The translations under genes were made by a program, and so were the position numbers. 64,000 bases of DNA, from assembly GCA_027475525.1 (NCBI GenBank), contig JAMWFC010000058.1, positions 434,001 to 498,000 of the forward strand, in the 5' to 3' direction. The notes below the pieces were generated by a model, which worked only from the letters and a program-made list of their open reading frames with translations, did no database searches and had not been told where the DNA came from. Positions within the stretch are counted from its first letter, which is position 1; every line of letters begins with the position of its first letter. The stretch comes from Macrolepiota albuminosa (taxonomy: Eukaryota; Basidiomycota; Agaricomycetes; Agaricales; Agaricaceae). Shown here piece after piece: positions 26,640 to 37,100 of this stretch.

Positions 26640-27740
26640 CGAGATTTAGACTTATGTATGTGCGTAATGAATTCCTCCTACTCTGTAAAACGTTGTTGCG
26701 TCTGACTGATCCAATACGTCGAACAACTGGATATTTGCATTGGTACACGAAAAATCGAGTCGCACGTATGTGTAACAGTTGAAAAAAAAACACTGTAAAT
26801 GGTTTAAATTTATATCTCGCCGCAATATTGCAAGGCAAAGCCCTAGATTTCAAAGCCAGTCGATTTTCATTGATTTTAACAATTCGTTGGTACTAGGGCC
26901 CCGAGAGATAGACTCACCTGTAAATTATTCACGCGAGTTGATAAAAAGCTAATAACATTAGTCACTTTCTCGTTAGTAACAATATGTAAAAGCAAACGTT
27001 CTGCGTTTGACTTCACTGAGCGCGAGACGTACTATCACTGGTTGGGAGTTTCAAAATTTTGACCAAATCACAAATAGCAAGACATCCATAGAACTTCTTT
27101 CCAATCGGACTTCAGGAGTCGGTACCATAACATCTGAATATGATGCCATTGTGCTAAGTAAGAGAATGGTGAATGTGTTGTTATGTCGGAACAATGCCGG
27201 TCGAGCATGTCCCAAAAGTTGGGAGTTTCAAAACTTTGGTCACGGATTGTCACGCTACTCATACGGCCAGTTTCAACTCCGCTCTGGCAGTGGCATCGCT
27301 AGCGCATGGACGCGACGCGCTGCGGACTTTGAAATCTGATCAACGTAGTAGAATCACCCATTGTCACGCTCAGACACTACATCACAACTCTGGATGCTCT
27401 GAAACTTTGGATATAACATCTCTTATATGCCCTCATGAATTCTGGAAACTCTGGTGGCAGTATATTGTTATAGTCTGAACTTTGACCTAGGAATAACGGT
27501 AAGTCTATTCTAAGATAGGGTAAGAGTAAGTAATTGTCCATAGTTTAAAAACACTCACCCTCAGTTTGACATAGTCAAGTGAGGGTGTACATGGTAGCTA
27601 GTCCAATATATATATTATCCAGTCTGTCCAGGGACATCCAAATTTGTTGTTAATGAATGGGACCACTTACAGTGACCTTGTGCCACTATGATTTCCAACA
27701 CTCCTCTTTACCATGAGGGTGCTCCTCCTCACATGCAGTC
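26640..27740. other. Gene-poor AT-rich intergenic region
   Basis: No coding frame I can support. A short motif, GTTGGGAGTTTCAAAA, occurs at about 27040 and again in near-identical form at about 27217 (GTTGGGAGTTTCAAAACTTT), hinting at old duplicated mobile DNA. The stretch 27480-27740 lies just past the stop of a copia relic read on the minus strand, so it may include remains of its 3' LTR. Confidence 0.4.
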
Positions 27741-27747
27741 AAGGACC

Positions 27748-27930
27748 TCAAGAGAGGCCTAGGATCTTACAAAGATGAGAGAAGCAAGGTAGGGGGAGAG
27801 CCTTTGTGAATAAGTCTGCTATATTGTCCCAAGTGTTGATGTATTGGACAATGATTTGTAGGAAACTTACAATTAATTGTCTTTCCAGATAACAAGAAAT
27901 TCTACCGGGCCTGCTCTTCTGCCCGTTGCG
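27748..27930 (-). mobile_element. Relic of a Ty1/copia retrotransposon (C-terminal RNase H end)
   Basis: Read on the minus strand, a frame stays open for 60 codons from NGQKSRPGRISCYLE through INTWDNIADLFTKALPLP to CKILGLS and a stop at 27748. The N-x-x-D-N-x-AD-x-FTK-x-LP pattern followed by a short tail ending in LGL is the typical end of copia-type pol polyproteins. Upstream pol is not recognisable, so this is a decayed fragment. I infer the family from motif shape only. Confidence 0.6.
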
Positions 27931-28252
27931 AGACAGTGACTTTGTTCACAATTTGACCTTGCTTGTGGACGTGTCAATTTAACAGCAGATGTCACCATAG
28001 AAATTGTCAATAAATGAATAACTCATTACCTCCGACGATGTTGTCGACCTTAAACAGTACTGAATTGATAGCGTTTCATATGCTGACCAGAGGATGGTCG
28101 TTTCAAGTTCTATTACAGAAAGTAACGAAGACCTTTGAACCCAAACATGACCTTTGCATTCCAGTCCACTCTAAACGCTGCACTTCAACTGCTCATTTTC
28201 GCAGACAAACCGATTTCAAAAGAAATAATTAAATATTATCCAGTTGAAATTC

Positions 28253-28406
28253 AGTGCTGGGCAAGTACTCCACTCAAAAGTAGCGGGCTATGCGGCCGCA
28301 GGGCGCCCTTAAAACATTATTTGGTCTTGAGTGCTGGGCAAGTACTCCACTCAAAAGTAGCGGGCTATGCGGCCGCAGGGCGCCCTTAAAACATTATTTG
28401 GTCTTG
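28253..28406. repeat. Perfect 77-bp tandem duplication upstream of the DysF gene
   Basis: Copy 1 is 28253-28329 and copy 2 is 28330-28406, identical, with mismatches on both flanks. It contains a NotI-like GCGGCCGC in each copy. It lies 48 bp before the ATG at 28455, so the promoter or 5' UTR length of that gene is unreliable in this assembly. Confidence 0.97.
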
Positions 28407-28454
28407 GGATTTAACCCTATTAAAAATGTCACGTGCGCTCTGAGGCGAGCAGGG

Positions 28455-29738
28455 ATGGTGACCATTGCACCATTCATTGATATGTTCTCAGACCCATTGC
28501 CGCCCCCCTTTACCTCTAGGACTGACGATGCCGCCGCAGATGCTGCTCGCAAGCGCATAAGGATCGTCAAGTCCCGCCGATTTTTCTCTCTTCCTAACCT
28601 CAAGTCTTGGTCTCAGTCCAAGGTTCCTCCCTCTCCCTCGGAACATGTCACTGAGCCTGTACCAGGCCCCTCAAGTTCTAATTCAATATATCTCGATTCT
28701 ACCTCTTTATGTACCTCCGACTCATTTCCTGACAAGTATAAATGGGCCGTTGTATATGAAAATCAAAGAGGGTGAGTGAGATATACTTGGAATTCGATGG
28801 TATTTGACAATGCATCAGTATAACATTGTTCTCTAATCCCTACTACTCACAACGTAGCTTGCTTCCTTTTGATCCTCCTCCCTTCAATATACCTAATGCG
28901 TCTCATTCATCGAAGCAAGCGAGCATTTCACTGGAAGACTATCCCTTGCCAGACGGTACTTGGAGATGGGTATCCAAGTGTTGGATGATTGACATGCGCT
29001 CCGATACCGGGGAAGTACAGCACGATGGCTTCGAATACAATTGGATGTTCCGCGCCCATAAATGGAGTGCAGAAGTTGGTTCATTTAGTGCTGGTGGTTG
29101 GGTGCGTCGACGACGATGGATTAGGCTCATGATGAGGCCTGCGGGGCTTCAGATATCACGTCAAGACAAATCTGAAGAGAGTCCGTCCAGCGCCAGGACT
29201 ACGTGGTATCACCAGTCAGCTGCATCCTCATTCTCTCATCTCGCTAAAACGCCTCAGCATGATGTGCCGCACAACTTTGTGGACGTTAATCTGGACTGGC
29301 CGGTGGAAGATGTCGAAGGAAACTGGCGGAAGTATTGTTCACTCATGAAAAGTCTGGGTCGAGACGGTCGAAAGCTTGAATTGTGGAAAAAGTGGTTGAT
29401 CGATGGACAGCTGGGTGAGATGAACAAGAAAGCTCAGCACATTGGGCTGGCAGACGACATGGCATCTGATACAGTTGATGTTTCTACCGCGAAACAGCCA
29501 CCAACTCCGTCAAAGGAATCCCTTATACCAATTCTGCGTTTACATGTATGTTGCGAGTCAATGAAAGTTTGTGCTTTTATTAATTCTGACATAGGGTGAC
29601 TCGCTGTTACACTCCTTCGTATACCCCGAATCTCGTGCCAACTTTATGGACATGCTTCGAGAGGCCGGACTTCTTCATGTACTGGAAAGTACAGGGAGTG
29701 GCATGGACTTCTGGAGTTATGTTGATGGGAAGCACTAG
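28455..29738 (+). CDS. DysF-domain (peroxin/ferlin) protein, Pex23/Pex30-like
   Basis: DysF proteins of fungi act at the ER-peroxisome interface and control peroxisome number. The first exon from the ATG at 28455 (MVTIAPFIDMFSDPLPPPF) has a disordered Ser/Pro part and ends WAVVYENQRG. The next exon gives the classic DysFN/DysFC pattern: ITLFSNPYYSQRSLLPFDPP, then DGTWRWVSKCWMIDM, GFEYNWMFR, KWSAEVGSFSAGGWVRRRRW and IRLMMRP. Then comes VNLDWPVEDVEGNWRKYCSL, helical. After a last intron the tail is SFVYPESRANFMDML to a TAG at 29736-29738. No clear transmembrane segment is seen, unlike yeast Pex30, so it may be a soluble relative. It is followed on the same strand, 131 bp on, by a TMEM135-like gene, another peroxisome-linked family. 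Confidence 0.82.
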
Positions 29739-29869
29739 CTTTCTGTAATCATTTTGTACGAATCTGATCACGTGCTTTGGTTTTGCTCGCGTGATTATCA
29801 CATGCATATTTTTTGGAGCTCTGTAAGGAGACTTGTTTCTTTTCCAGTAGTGAATGGGACTACCGCCCC

Positions 29870-31793
29870 ATGAATTCCAGGTCATGGATCCACAGCCACC
29901 CAGTCCAGGCAGCCCTCAGAACATACGCTCTCTCTCTTTCCCTTTCCTTAGGACCTTCGCTCCTTCCCTTTATCACCGCATTCCTTACAGGCAGATCCCG
30001 TAAAACAGGCTTGAAAGCTTTGATACGAGTTCTGCAGAGGGAACTGGGCCTGGATGGCTTTGCATGTTCCATGACATTATCGGTTGGAGGTGGGCTTGCT
30101 CTACGTGAACTTTGGGCCGCCCATGACAGCGTGCCCGAACAGCGTGAAGCATTGCCACAACACAGGAATTTCCTTACAAGCCTGTCACCTTCCAGAAAAA
30201 CATTCATTGCCAGCATGGTTTCGTCTTCGTTCGGAATACTCCTATTACAAGCAGGAAGACGACGTTCTTTCCATTTACGACAAAAGTCGCTCTCTCCAGT
30301 AATTCTCGTTCCTCCCTTGACACCACCGACGTCGACTCCGAAATATAGTTTTCGGACCTCAGATACTCTGGATCTTACTCTTCTGTTTTTTGTTCGTGCA
30401 GTGGACTCATTACTCCAGAACTACATACGAAGGACCACGTGCATCAAAGGTCTTGGTACTACGCTTGCCGGAAACAAAATGTCCCAGAAAAAAAGCCCAA
30501 AAGCAGCGACGACCTTGACGTCCCGTATAGACGGAATTGTTTTCTGGGCTTGCAGCGCTAGGTAAGTCATCGTGTCGTCTGTCGAACCTCATGTCGAACA
30601 TCTGGTCAGGATCATGTGGTGCTTTTTTTATGAACCCGAACGGTGTGTGTGTGCGGTATATTTTTGTACAATTCTCTAACATCATGTAGACTTCCAAAGT
30701 CGTATGTCAAATGGATAGCTACCCTGGCCAATCTCGACCGTCGTGTTGTTCATACCTTGCAGCTGTTACGAGAAGGAAAGTGGTCGTACATCAGGGGCTC
30801 TACAGACCATTCCTCCGTCCTTACCGGACTATCTCGGGAACTAGGGTATAATACATCTTGGGGAGACCCTGCACTGCTCCCGGCCTATGGGGGAGCGTTG
30901 GCTGACGCTGCGTGGAAGTCTCTTGGCGTCAATAATCGTGCTGGAGTTGGTGGGATTCCTTGCGAGATCGTCCATGGGTCCACTGGCTCAGGTTTTGGAC
31001 TGCAAGGAAGCTGCACGGCCAACTCTCTTATACGTGGTGTTCTGGCTTTCCTGGAAGCCATCGTCATATATTTACCGGTTCGTTCCGATCCTCCTATCTC
31101 CTCTCTATTACAATTAACCTCAGCTTGAATGACCTTCAGACTCATTTTATTCCCATTCTTCTCACTCGTCCTCGCATTCTACTTGACGCACGTCGAACAC
31201 TGACTACGCTCTTTGGAGCCGTGCGAAGCGCGGCTTTCTTATCTAGTTTTGTGAGCTTGTACTGGTTTTCAGTGTGCGTCACCCGTTCAATTGTTCTGGC
31301 TCGTCTCTTTCCCTGGATTTCTCATGATTTTTGGGATGGTCCTCTTGGTTGTATACTTGTCGGTAGCCTAATGTGCGGAAGTAGTATATGGGTTGAAAAT
31401 GGTCGCAGGAGGGGAGAAATGGCATTATATGTCCTTCCACGAGCGATCCGTGCGTGCCTACCAGAAGTTTTATTCAGAACTCGTAGGAGAATGCCACATT
31501 TGATTGAACAGTCAGTTCTTTTTCTTTCTTTCGCCGATATCTTTCGTCGATCACCAACTATGATTCTCGGCAGGCTTGTTTTCGTTGTATCAATCTCTAC
31601 CCTGGTGACAACAGGAATTCATCGACCCAATAATCTCCGTGGTCTATCCCGCTGGACACTGTCATTCATACTAAATGGACCCAGGACTGGTTTTTGGAAG
31701 GATTCCGATTCTAGTACAACAAAAATCCCATCTTCCCTCATGCCTAAGGACTTGACTGACGACATAGATACCCCTCCATCAAGCATACCCTGA
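29870..31793 (+). CDS. TMEM135/PMP52-like integral membrane protein
   Basis: TMEM135 family proteins sit in peroxisomal and mitochondrial membranes; fungal members include peroxisomal PMP52. Start ATG at 29870 (MNSRSWIHSHPVQAAL), followed by a hydrophobic stretch SLSLSLGPSLLPFITAFL. Family-type features: RAVDSLLQNY in the middle, DGIVFWACSAR at an exon end, then PKSYVKWIATLANLDRR, and a C-terminal part with SLYWFSVCVTRSIVLARLFP, GCILVGSLMCGSSIWVENG and RRGEMALYVLPRAIRACLP. The last exon ends SSLMPKDLTDDIDTPPSSIP at 31793. Three or four short introns join the pieces. The stop lies 25 bp from the convergent DPH7 stop, so the 3' UTRs must overlap. The family call rests on the WVEN..RR.EMALYVLPRA pattern. 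Confidence 0.75.
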
Positions 31794-31818
31794 TCAGAAA
31801 CATTTAGCCTAGGGTTTA

Positions 31819-33233
31819 TCAACCACTCCAGAGATAGAATTTATGATCATAAAAGGAACAGCTTCCTACGATGGTGTTTTGCCCCTGTGACGAATCAAAA
31901 GACCAATCTACACCATAAGCCATGGACTTGTGCTCTGCAAAGTGCTTCGTGACATGACCCTGGCTAGCCAAATCGTCAAGATCGAAGTGAATGATTTTCA
32001 CTCCTTCATGCATGCATGCTACAAGCAAATCTTCCTTTCGATCCCAAGAAGGATGCCACTTAACGCGCCATGCACCTCCGCCAATATCCACATTTGTCAC
32101 TGGGGTCAAAGGCTTTCGGGTGTCGAAGAGTCGGACGGTATTGTCATAACTTGGGAGACGTCACTAATAGTTTATGTCACTCGATGTCCTTTCCTCACCT
32201 TCCGACTGCGATGAGGTTCTCTAGGTGAGGATGGCTTTGAATCGCAGTGACACCTGCATCAAAACTAGAAACGCGTTGAAGCTGGGCATAGACTGCGTGA
32301 ATGATAAAGATACCGTTTGTTTGTGAAAATCGATTGCGAGAAACCTTGACGAATATCCCAGGCTTTCAACTTGAGATCGTCACCGCCTAGATTTTTGAAG
32401 CTGGATTGTGTGGATTTTGTCCTGTAACAGAAAGGCGGACTAGCTTACCCGAATAAATGATGTTTGTATTCCAATAATCCCATGCAGCAATCCAAGGCTC
32501 GAAGTCATGTGCATGCCATGAATTGTACAACGAAAGCCCCGATTCAGAAGGTGAGAGTAAGCAAAGCGAGCCGTTCGAGAGAGAGACAACAAGGGAACCT
32601 AAAGCACTTAGAAAACGCAGGTAAGCAAGAGGCCTTCATGTAACCCGAGCCCTACATTCCCCCAGTCCTACGATTCGACCAATCCAACGACAAGCATAGG
32701 GTATCCGTTGAGGCGCAGCGAATGCTATCGACTTGTTTCAGCAGTTTCTAAAATTGGGTTCAACTGAGTATTCTGGACTGGTTCAAACTGGTAAACATTG
32801 GTACTTCATCTGCCTGCAATTCGTGTAGAGTGATGCTGCCCTCCGAGTCGGCAATGCCCAGCATGGGACTCACAGATGCTGATCTGTGAGACCTCGAGTC
32901 AGACGTTAAGATCTGCCGCATTTTCATTGCACCGATAATATTAGATACCACTTCATGTCCAAGATAGCAGGCAAATCAATAGATTGGACGTGTTTGCTGA
33001 CATACAGGGTTGGTGGCAATAGAAAAGAAGTGGATGAAAACCTCTTACAACCCGCGTGTCGATGAACTATCGAGTTGCAGGACCAGACACTGGCCACGTC
33101 GCGTTCGTGAATGAAGTCCAGTGGGGATGGGGTTTGTTTCCAAGTTATAGGTTCCGCAAACGACTATGTCGAAAGCATTGGGATGGGGACAGAATTCGAC
33201 GGCATCAGCAGGTAAATTTGTGTCAAAACTCAT
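31819..33233 (-). CDS. DPH7: Diphthine methyltransferase, WD40 protein
   Basis: DPH7 (yeast Rrt2, human WDR85) is a WD40 propeller that demethylates diphthine methyl ester in the last stage of diphthamide formation on elongation factor 2. The start is the ATG at 33233 (MSFDTNLPADAVEFCPHPNA, then FDIVVCGTYNLE), a typical opening. Reading back to the open-frame limit at 33272 would need a GTG. Later exons contain PMLGIADSEGSITLHELQAD and the last exon VDIGGGAWRVKWHPSWDR, EDLLVACMHEGVKIIHFDL, SMAYGVDWSF and CSFYDHKFYLWSG before the stop at 31819. Several introns. It is divergent from the AGTRAP-like gene, with only 89 bp between the two ATGs. Confidence 0.87.
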
Positions 33234-33322
33234 GATGGGATGTGTTAAGACACCGATATTACGTAAATACACCGACCGTTTAGAAGAACCTTGAAAACGT
33301 CAGCCTCCTCCAAGTGCATTAC
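33234..33322. promoter_or_regulatory. 89-bp bidirectional promoter between DPH7 and the AGTRAP-like gene
   Basis: Only 89 bp separate the DPH7 ATG (33233, minus) from the ATG at 33323 (plus). Any promoter here must serve both genes or lie in the other gene's 5' part. No TATA-like element stands out. Confidence 0.45.
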
Positions 33323-34024
33323 ATGGATTTCGTTCAAGGCCTTGATCCTGCTAAGCTTGTTCTTGCAGAGACGGTCCTTCCATTTCACGCTGCGCTGTAC
33401 CAAACCCACTCATCCAATCGTTCTAGGTTCTATCTTTCGCCGTCAGCCCTTTCATTTCCCCGCCCTACAACTTAGCCATTTTTCTTTTTGGTATGTATTC
33501 ACAAGACAATGCGGAAGCCATACAGTCCTTGCGAATTGTGAGTTGTTTGTCCATCGTTACTTTGAAAGTGTCCAATCTTCACACTTAGTTTACTGGTCTT
33601 GTCGGAGTGTCAGTCGTTTTCGACGTGGTGTGGATGTCCATAAATCAACAAAATGGTTTCATCAAGTTTCTGTCCATATTGATTTTGCTACTCAAGGTAA
33701 ACCTTTGTAGAGTAACCTGGTCGCCTTTTCACGCCTTTTCAGGTGCCGACTTTCTTCGCCTTTGGCCTCAGCCTGCGTCACCGTGGGGCAGCCTTTGGAA
33801 GATTAGACCTCAACGGCCCTACCAGTATGATTCAACCTTTGACGGAAACCCAATTGTTCTAATCCACCAAAACAGTCTGGTCAATGCCAGGGGGTTTTAC
33901 ATCCGGTGGTAGAGAAGGCTATCATACCGTTGATGAAGAACGTCCAACCATAAACTCAAAACCCGTGGCACCTGTTTCTCCGTCCACCGCCTCCCCATCA
34001 CAGGGAGCATATCAAGTCGCATGA
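33323..34024 (+). CDS. AGTRAP-like small polytopic membrane protein (hidden five-exon gene)
   Basis: Splicing by hand gives exons 33323-33373, 33427-33537, 33589-33696, 33743-33824 and 33876-34024. All four introns are GT..AG, 46-53 nt, and phase-compatible. The product is about 166 residues: MDFVQGLDPAKLVLAET, a first membrane segment (AVSPFISPPYNLAIFLFGMY), a second (IFTGLVGVSVVFDVVWMSI), a third (FIKFLSILILLLKVPTFFAF), then a soluble tail with WSMPGGFTSGGREGYHTVD and ending QGAYQVA. Length, membrane-segment order, the LSxLLLK..xFF core and the YxTxD-like tail resemble human AGTRAP (about 160 residues), a Golgi/vesicle protein. Function in fungi is unknown to me. No single exon exceeds 50 codons, so ORF scans miss it. 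The stop is 76 bp from the convergent REV3 stop. Confidence 0.75.
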
Positions 34025-34100
34025 TCATGCACAGGACCTGATTGAGATTCATTCACTATCCATTGCCCATGTCCTTCGTTTCATATACAGTATTTGATAC

Positions 34101-37100
34101 TCAAGATTCTGGCGTTTGATAGATAGAATCCAAGGACAAATTATCTACTTCACTTTCGTTGCTTTGATCGCTGTGAGTCGTTTCGGAAACATTGTCGCTC
34201 AAGTCCTCGATGATATCTTCAACTATTTCCAGAAAGTTTTTGTTGTTCCGTTCTCGCTTTCTGGAATACATCCATGGGCAATCAAGCGATTCGCAAAGGA
34301 CCGGCTCGGTTACCATCGTACCACAGCACGTTGCACATATTTGTTGAGCGACTTTGATTCGTTGCTCATTGACTTGGACGCGACTGCTCAATGTTGCAAT
34401 AGTTTCTTGAGGAGTAACGAAGTAGCATTCGTCACATAACCCTAATGAACAGTTGACTGGGTTTCTATCGGTCTGAGTAAAACGCATCTAACCTTGCGAA
34501 GCTGGATCTCCACAGACCAAACATTGGGAACTGGAGAAGTGTTCTTCGATATTCAGGCAATTATCGGTCTCGACTAGTGCTTTGGTCTTTGTAGGGGAGA
34601 TCGTCGAATTGAAATAATGTGGTTTTGGCATTTCATCGAACCAAGCTCTCACGTCTGCTCCCACCAGGTTGAATATTCGTTCTAGAGGTGGGATCAAAAC
34701 TCTGGTGATGTAATACATAGCGTCCAATTGCATTCGACTGAAAATGGTAAGATGACGACAAGATGGTCAAAAATTCAAACACCTGTCATTGAGCATTTTC
34801 AACGGATCCATTGCCTTATCGACCAGCCTGGCACCAGGTGGGCCTCTGGTGATTACATATGGCACGCGTTCCGCGTATTGGGGTTCGTCCGCAGGATCTT
34901 CCAACATACGTTTTGCTGCAACCATAACACCAGGTGGCGGTGGACCTTGATCACTGGAGTTTGCAGTCAATAGCGCGAGGGGAAGCAGTATTGTGAATGA
35001 TCACCTGTAGGTCCCCATTCTGACTTCCTTGGCGAAGATAAAATCCTGGACCGAAACCCGGTTTTGTAGTAATTTTGTCCATGACCTACAACAATACTCC
35101 TTTACTGCACTGAGGTCCTGTGACCGAAAAAGTAGTCTGTTGGAGTCATTTGAGTAGAGGAGGTAAGGATTGCGAATATCCCTACTTGAGGGTCACTTCA
35201 ACCATCTTTCGTTGCGCAGGAATGCCATCTCGACGAACGGTTTCTATACCCTTGGCGTCAAAGATAGGATCCCTATCATCCACGTTTTCATATTTGAAAC
35301 CAACGTATCGCTTTTTGGCCATGAGCACACACGGATGGAAAACCTTTTTTAAAATTCGTTAGCGGATGAACGGACAAGGGCTGGTAACAGGTCAGACACC
35401 TTCTCAAATTTCAGTTTTATTGGTGCAGGATTCATAGCGGTAATGGTATCTGCTATGTCTTGTCCAATGCGAAAAGCTTGCTCCTTCGTCTTCCCCCGTA
35501 AATATCTATTCATAATATGAACAAAGAGATACTTTGGCACTAGTCAAAAGCGCACGCGAAAATGCTATCCGTGTCACCATAAACTACCTGTTCATGTAAC
35601 TCAGATTAATCATCCGACCCAGCTCCAACATTGCGTACACATACCTCTGCTCCCCATTTTTTCGTCGAGTTGATGAGCATTATGGCCTTCCATACGTATA
35701 AGAGGGAACCGCCCGGAATTCCGTGCAACATACCTTTTCTAGCGTTTCCCGCCCGCTCTGCACTATGCTATCTGCGATTTCAACAGCAGGCATACGGCCA
35801 GAAAACGTAGCACTGGTGTACCCATACGTGACGTTGGCAATATATTTAAGACCAAGCTGCCGCGCGTCAAGTATCCGTCGCAGTACCTACATTTTGATCA
35901 ACCATTAATACTAGGAACATTAAGAAGTAATCGTACCTTGTCGTTCTTCACACTCTGCATTGCCTGTTTTACCATAACTCTGGTTCCCAGGAGCTCAATC
36001 AACATCCGGCCCAAAAGGCCTTTTCGAACGTCGCGCTTCACGTAGATCATTCCGTTGGGAGCGACTGGTACAGCTAGTTCGAACGAATAGCTCCTTCAGG
36101 AAGGAAAAAGCAAGATACCTTGAATATGGTCCGACAAAGACGCTAGAAGCCCCGGAGGAAGCTCGAGATCGATGACACCGAGCTTATTACGTCCTTGGAA
36201 GTCCTTGACGCGCCCAAGGCAAGTCGAATAACAGTAGTTATATGCGATCATAATAGAAGGATAGAGAGATTGGAAGTCGAGCACTACAAGAGGACTGGAG
36301 TAAAACGAGGAGGCGGGTTCCATAACGAGTGGCATGCACTCTGCAGCATTTTGTCTTCCAACCTGAGGGATTTAGATAGATAAGGGGTAAGGTATGAAAA
36401 AACCTACATCCTGCCTGCTCGGAGAAAGTAATACGAAACTTTCTGGTTTAGCAATTCGGAACATAAACGATTCAACTTTGAACTGAGAACCCCGACTTAT
36501 CACGGAAAAGAAGTCCACACCAAAGACGCGGGCAAATTCCCTGCCATATCCTTTTAACCGATACGTGAGACGTTGAAGTAGTTGTGCTTACGCAGTCTTC
36601 GTAATCAGGTCAGAGGCGTTTACAATTTCTAGGAGTGCAAATGTTTTTGTTGAAAGATACTGTAATAGTGTTGTTTGATGCCTATAGATCTTACTATGAT
36701 ACCATGTAGACATGGTGGCGTTCGAATAAAACGGGACCCTTGGGTAATGTGAGGAAGCTTTGATTAGAGTGTTACGTATAACCTGACCTTCTATGGAGCA
36801 AGTTGAAAATCACGTTTTCAAGGGAGTAACTTGTCAGGGTGCACTCAGAGCGCATGAGTCTCCACATGTTCAAGACATGTCTGCCAGTGACCCGAAATGT
36901 GGAGGTGTGACGTGATTCCCACTGGCTTGAACTTGAAACACGTAGTGAAGGTGCTCTAGAAACTAGATCAGAGAGATCAAATCCTACTAGTCAATCAATA
37001 CGTCGTAATCTATAGGACAGAAAAAGAAAATTCAACCATGATGTTGGGATCGGGCATTTAGGTAACCCCACGAACCCCTCTGAATGTCCCATCCAGTGAC

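Noticed and set aside
33045..33272. Start of DPH7 at 33272
   Set aside because: The codon there is GTG. The first ATG in frame is at 33233 and gives the usual MSFDTNLPADAV opening.
33291..33710. 139-codon plus-strand frame
   Set aside because: It begins with TTG and reads through introns of the AGTRAP-like gene in the wrong frame. The spliced five-exon model explains the region much better.
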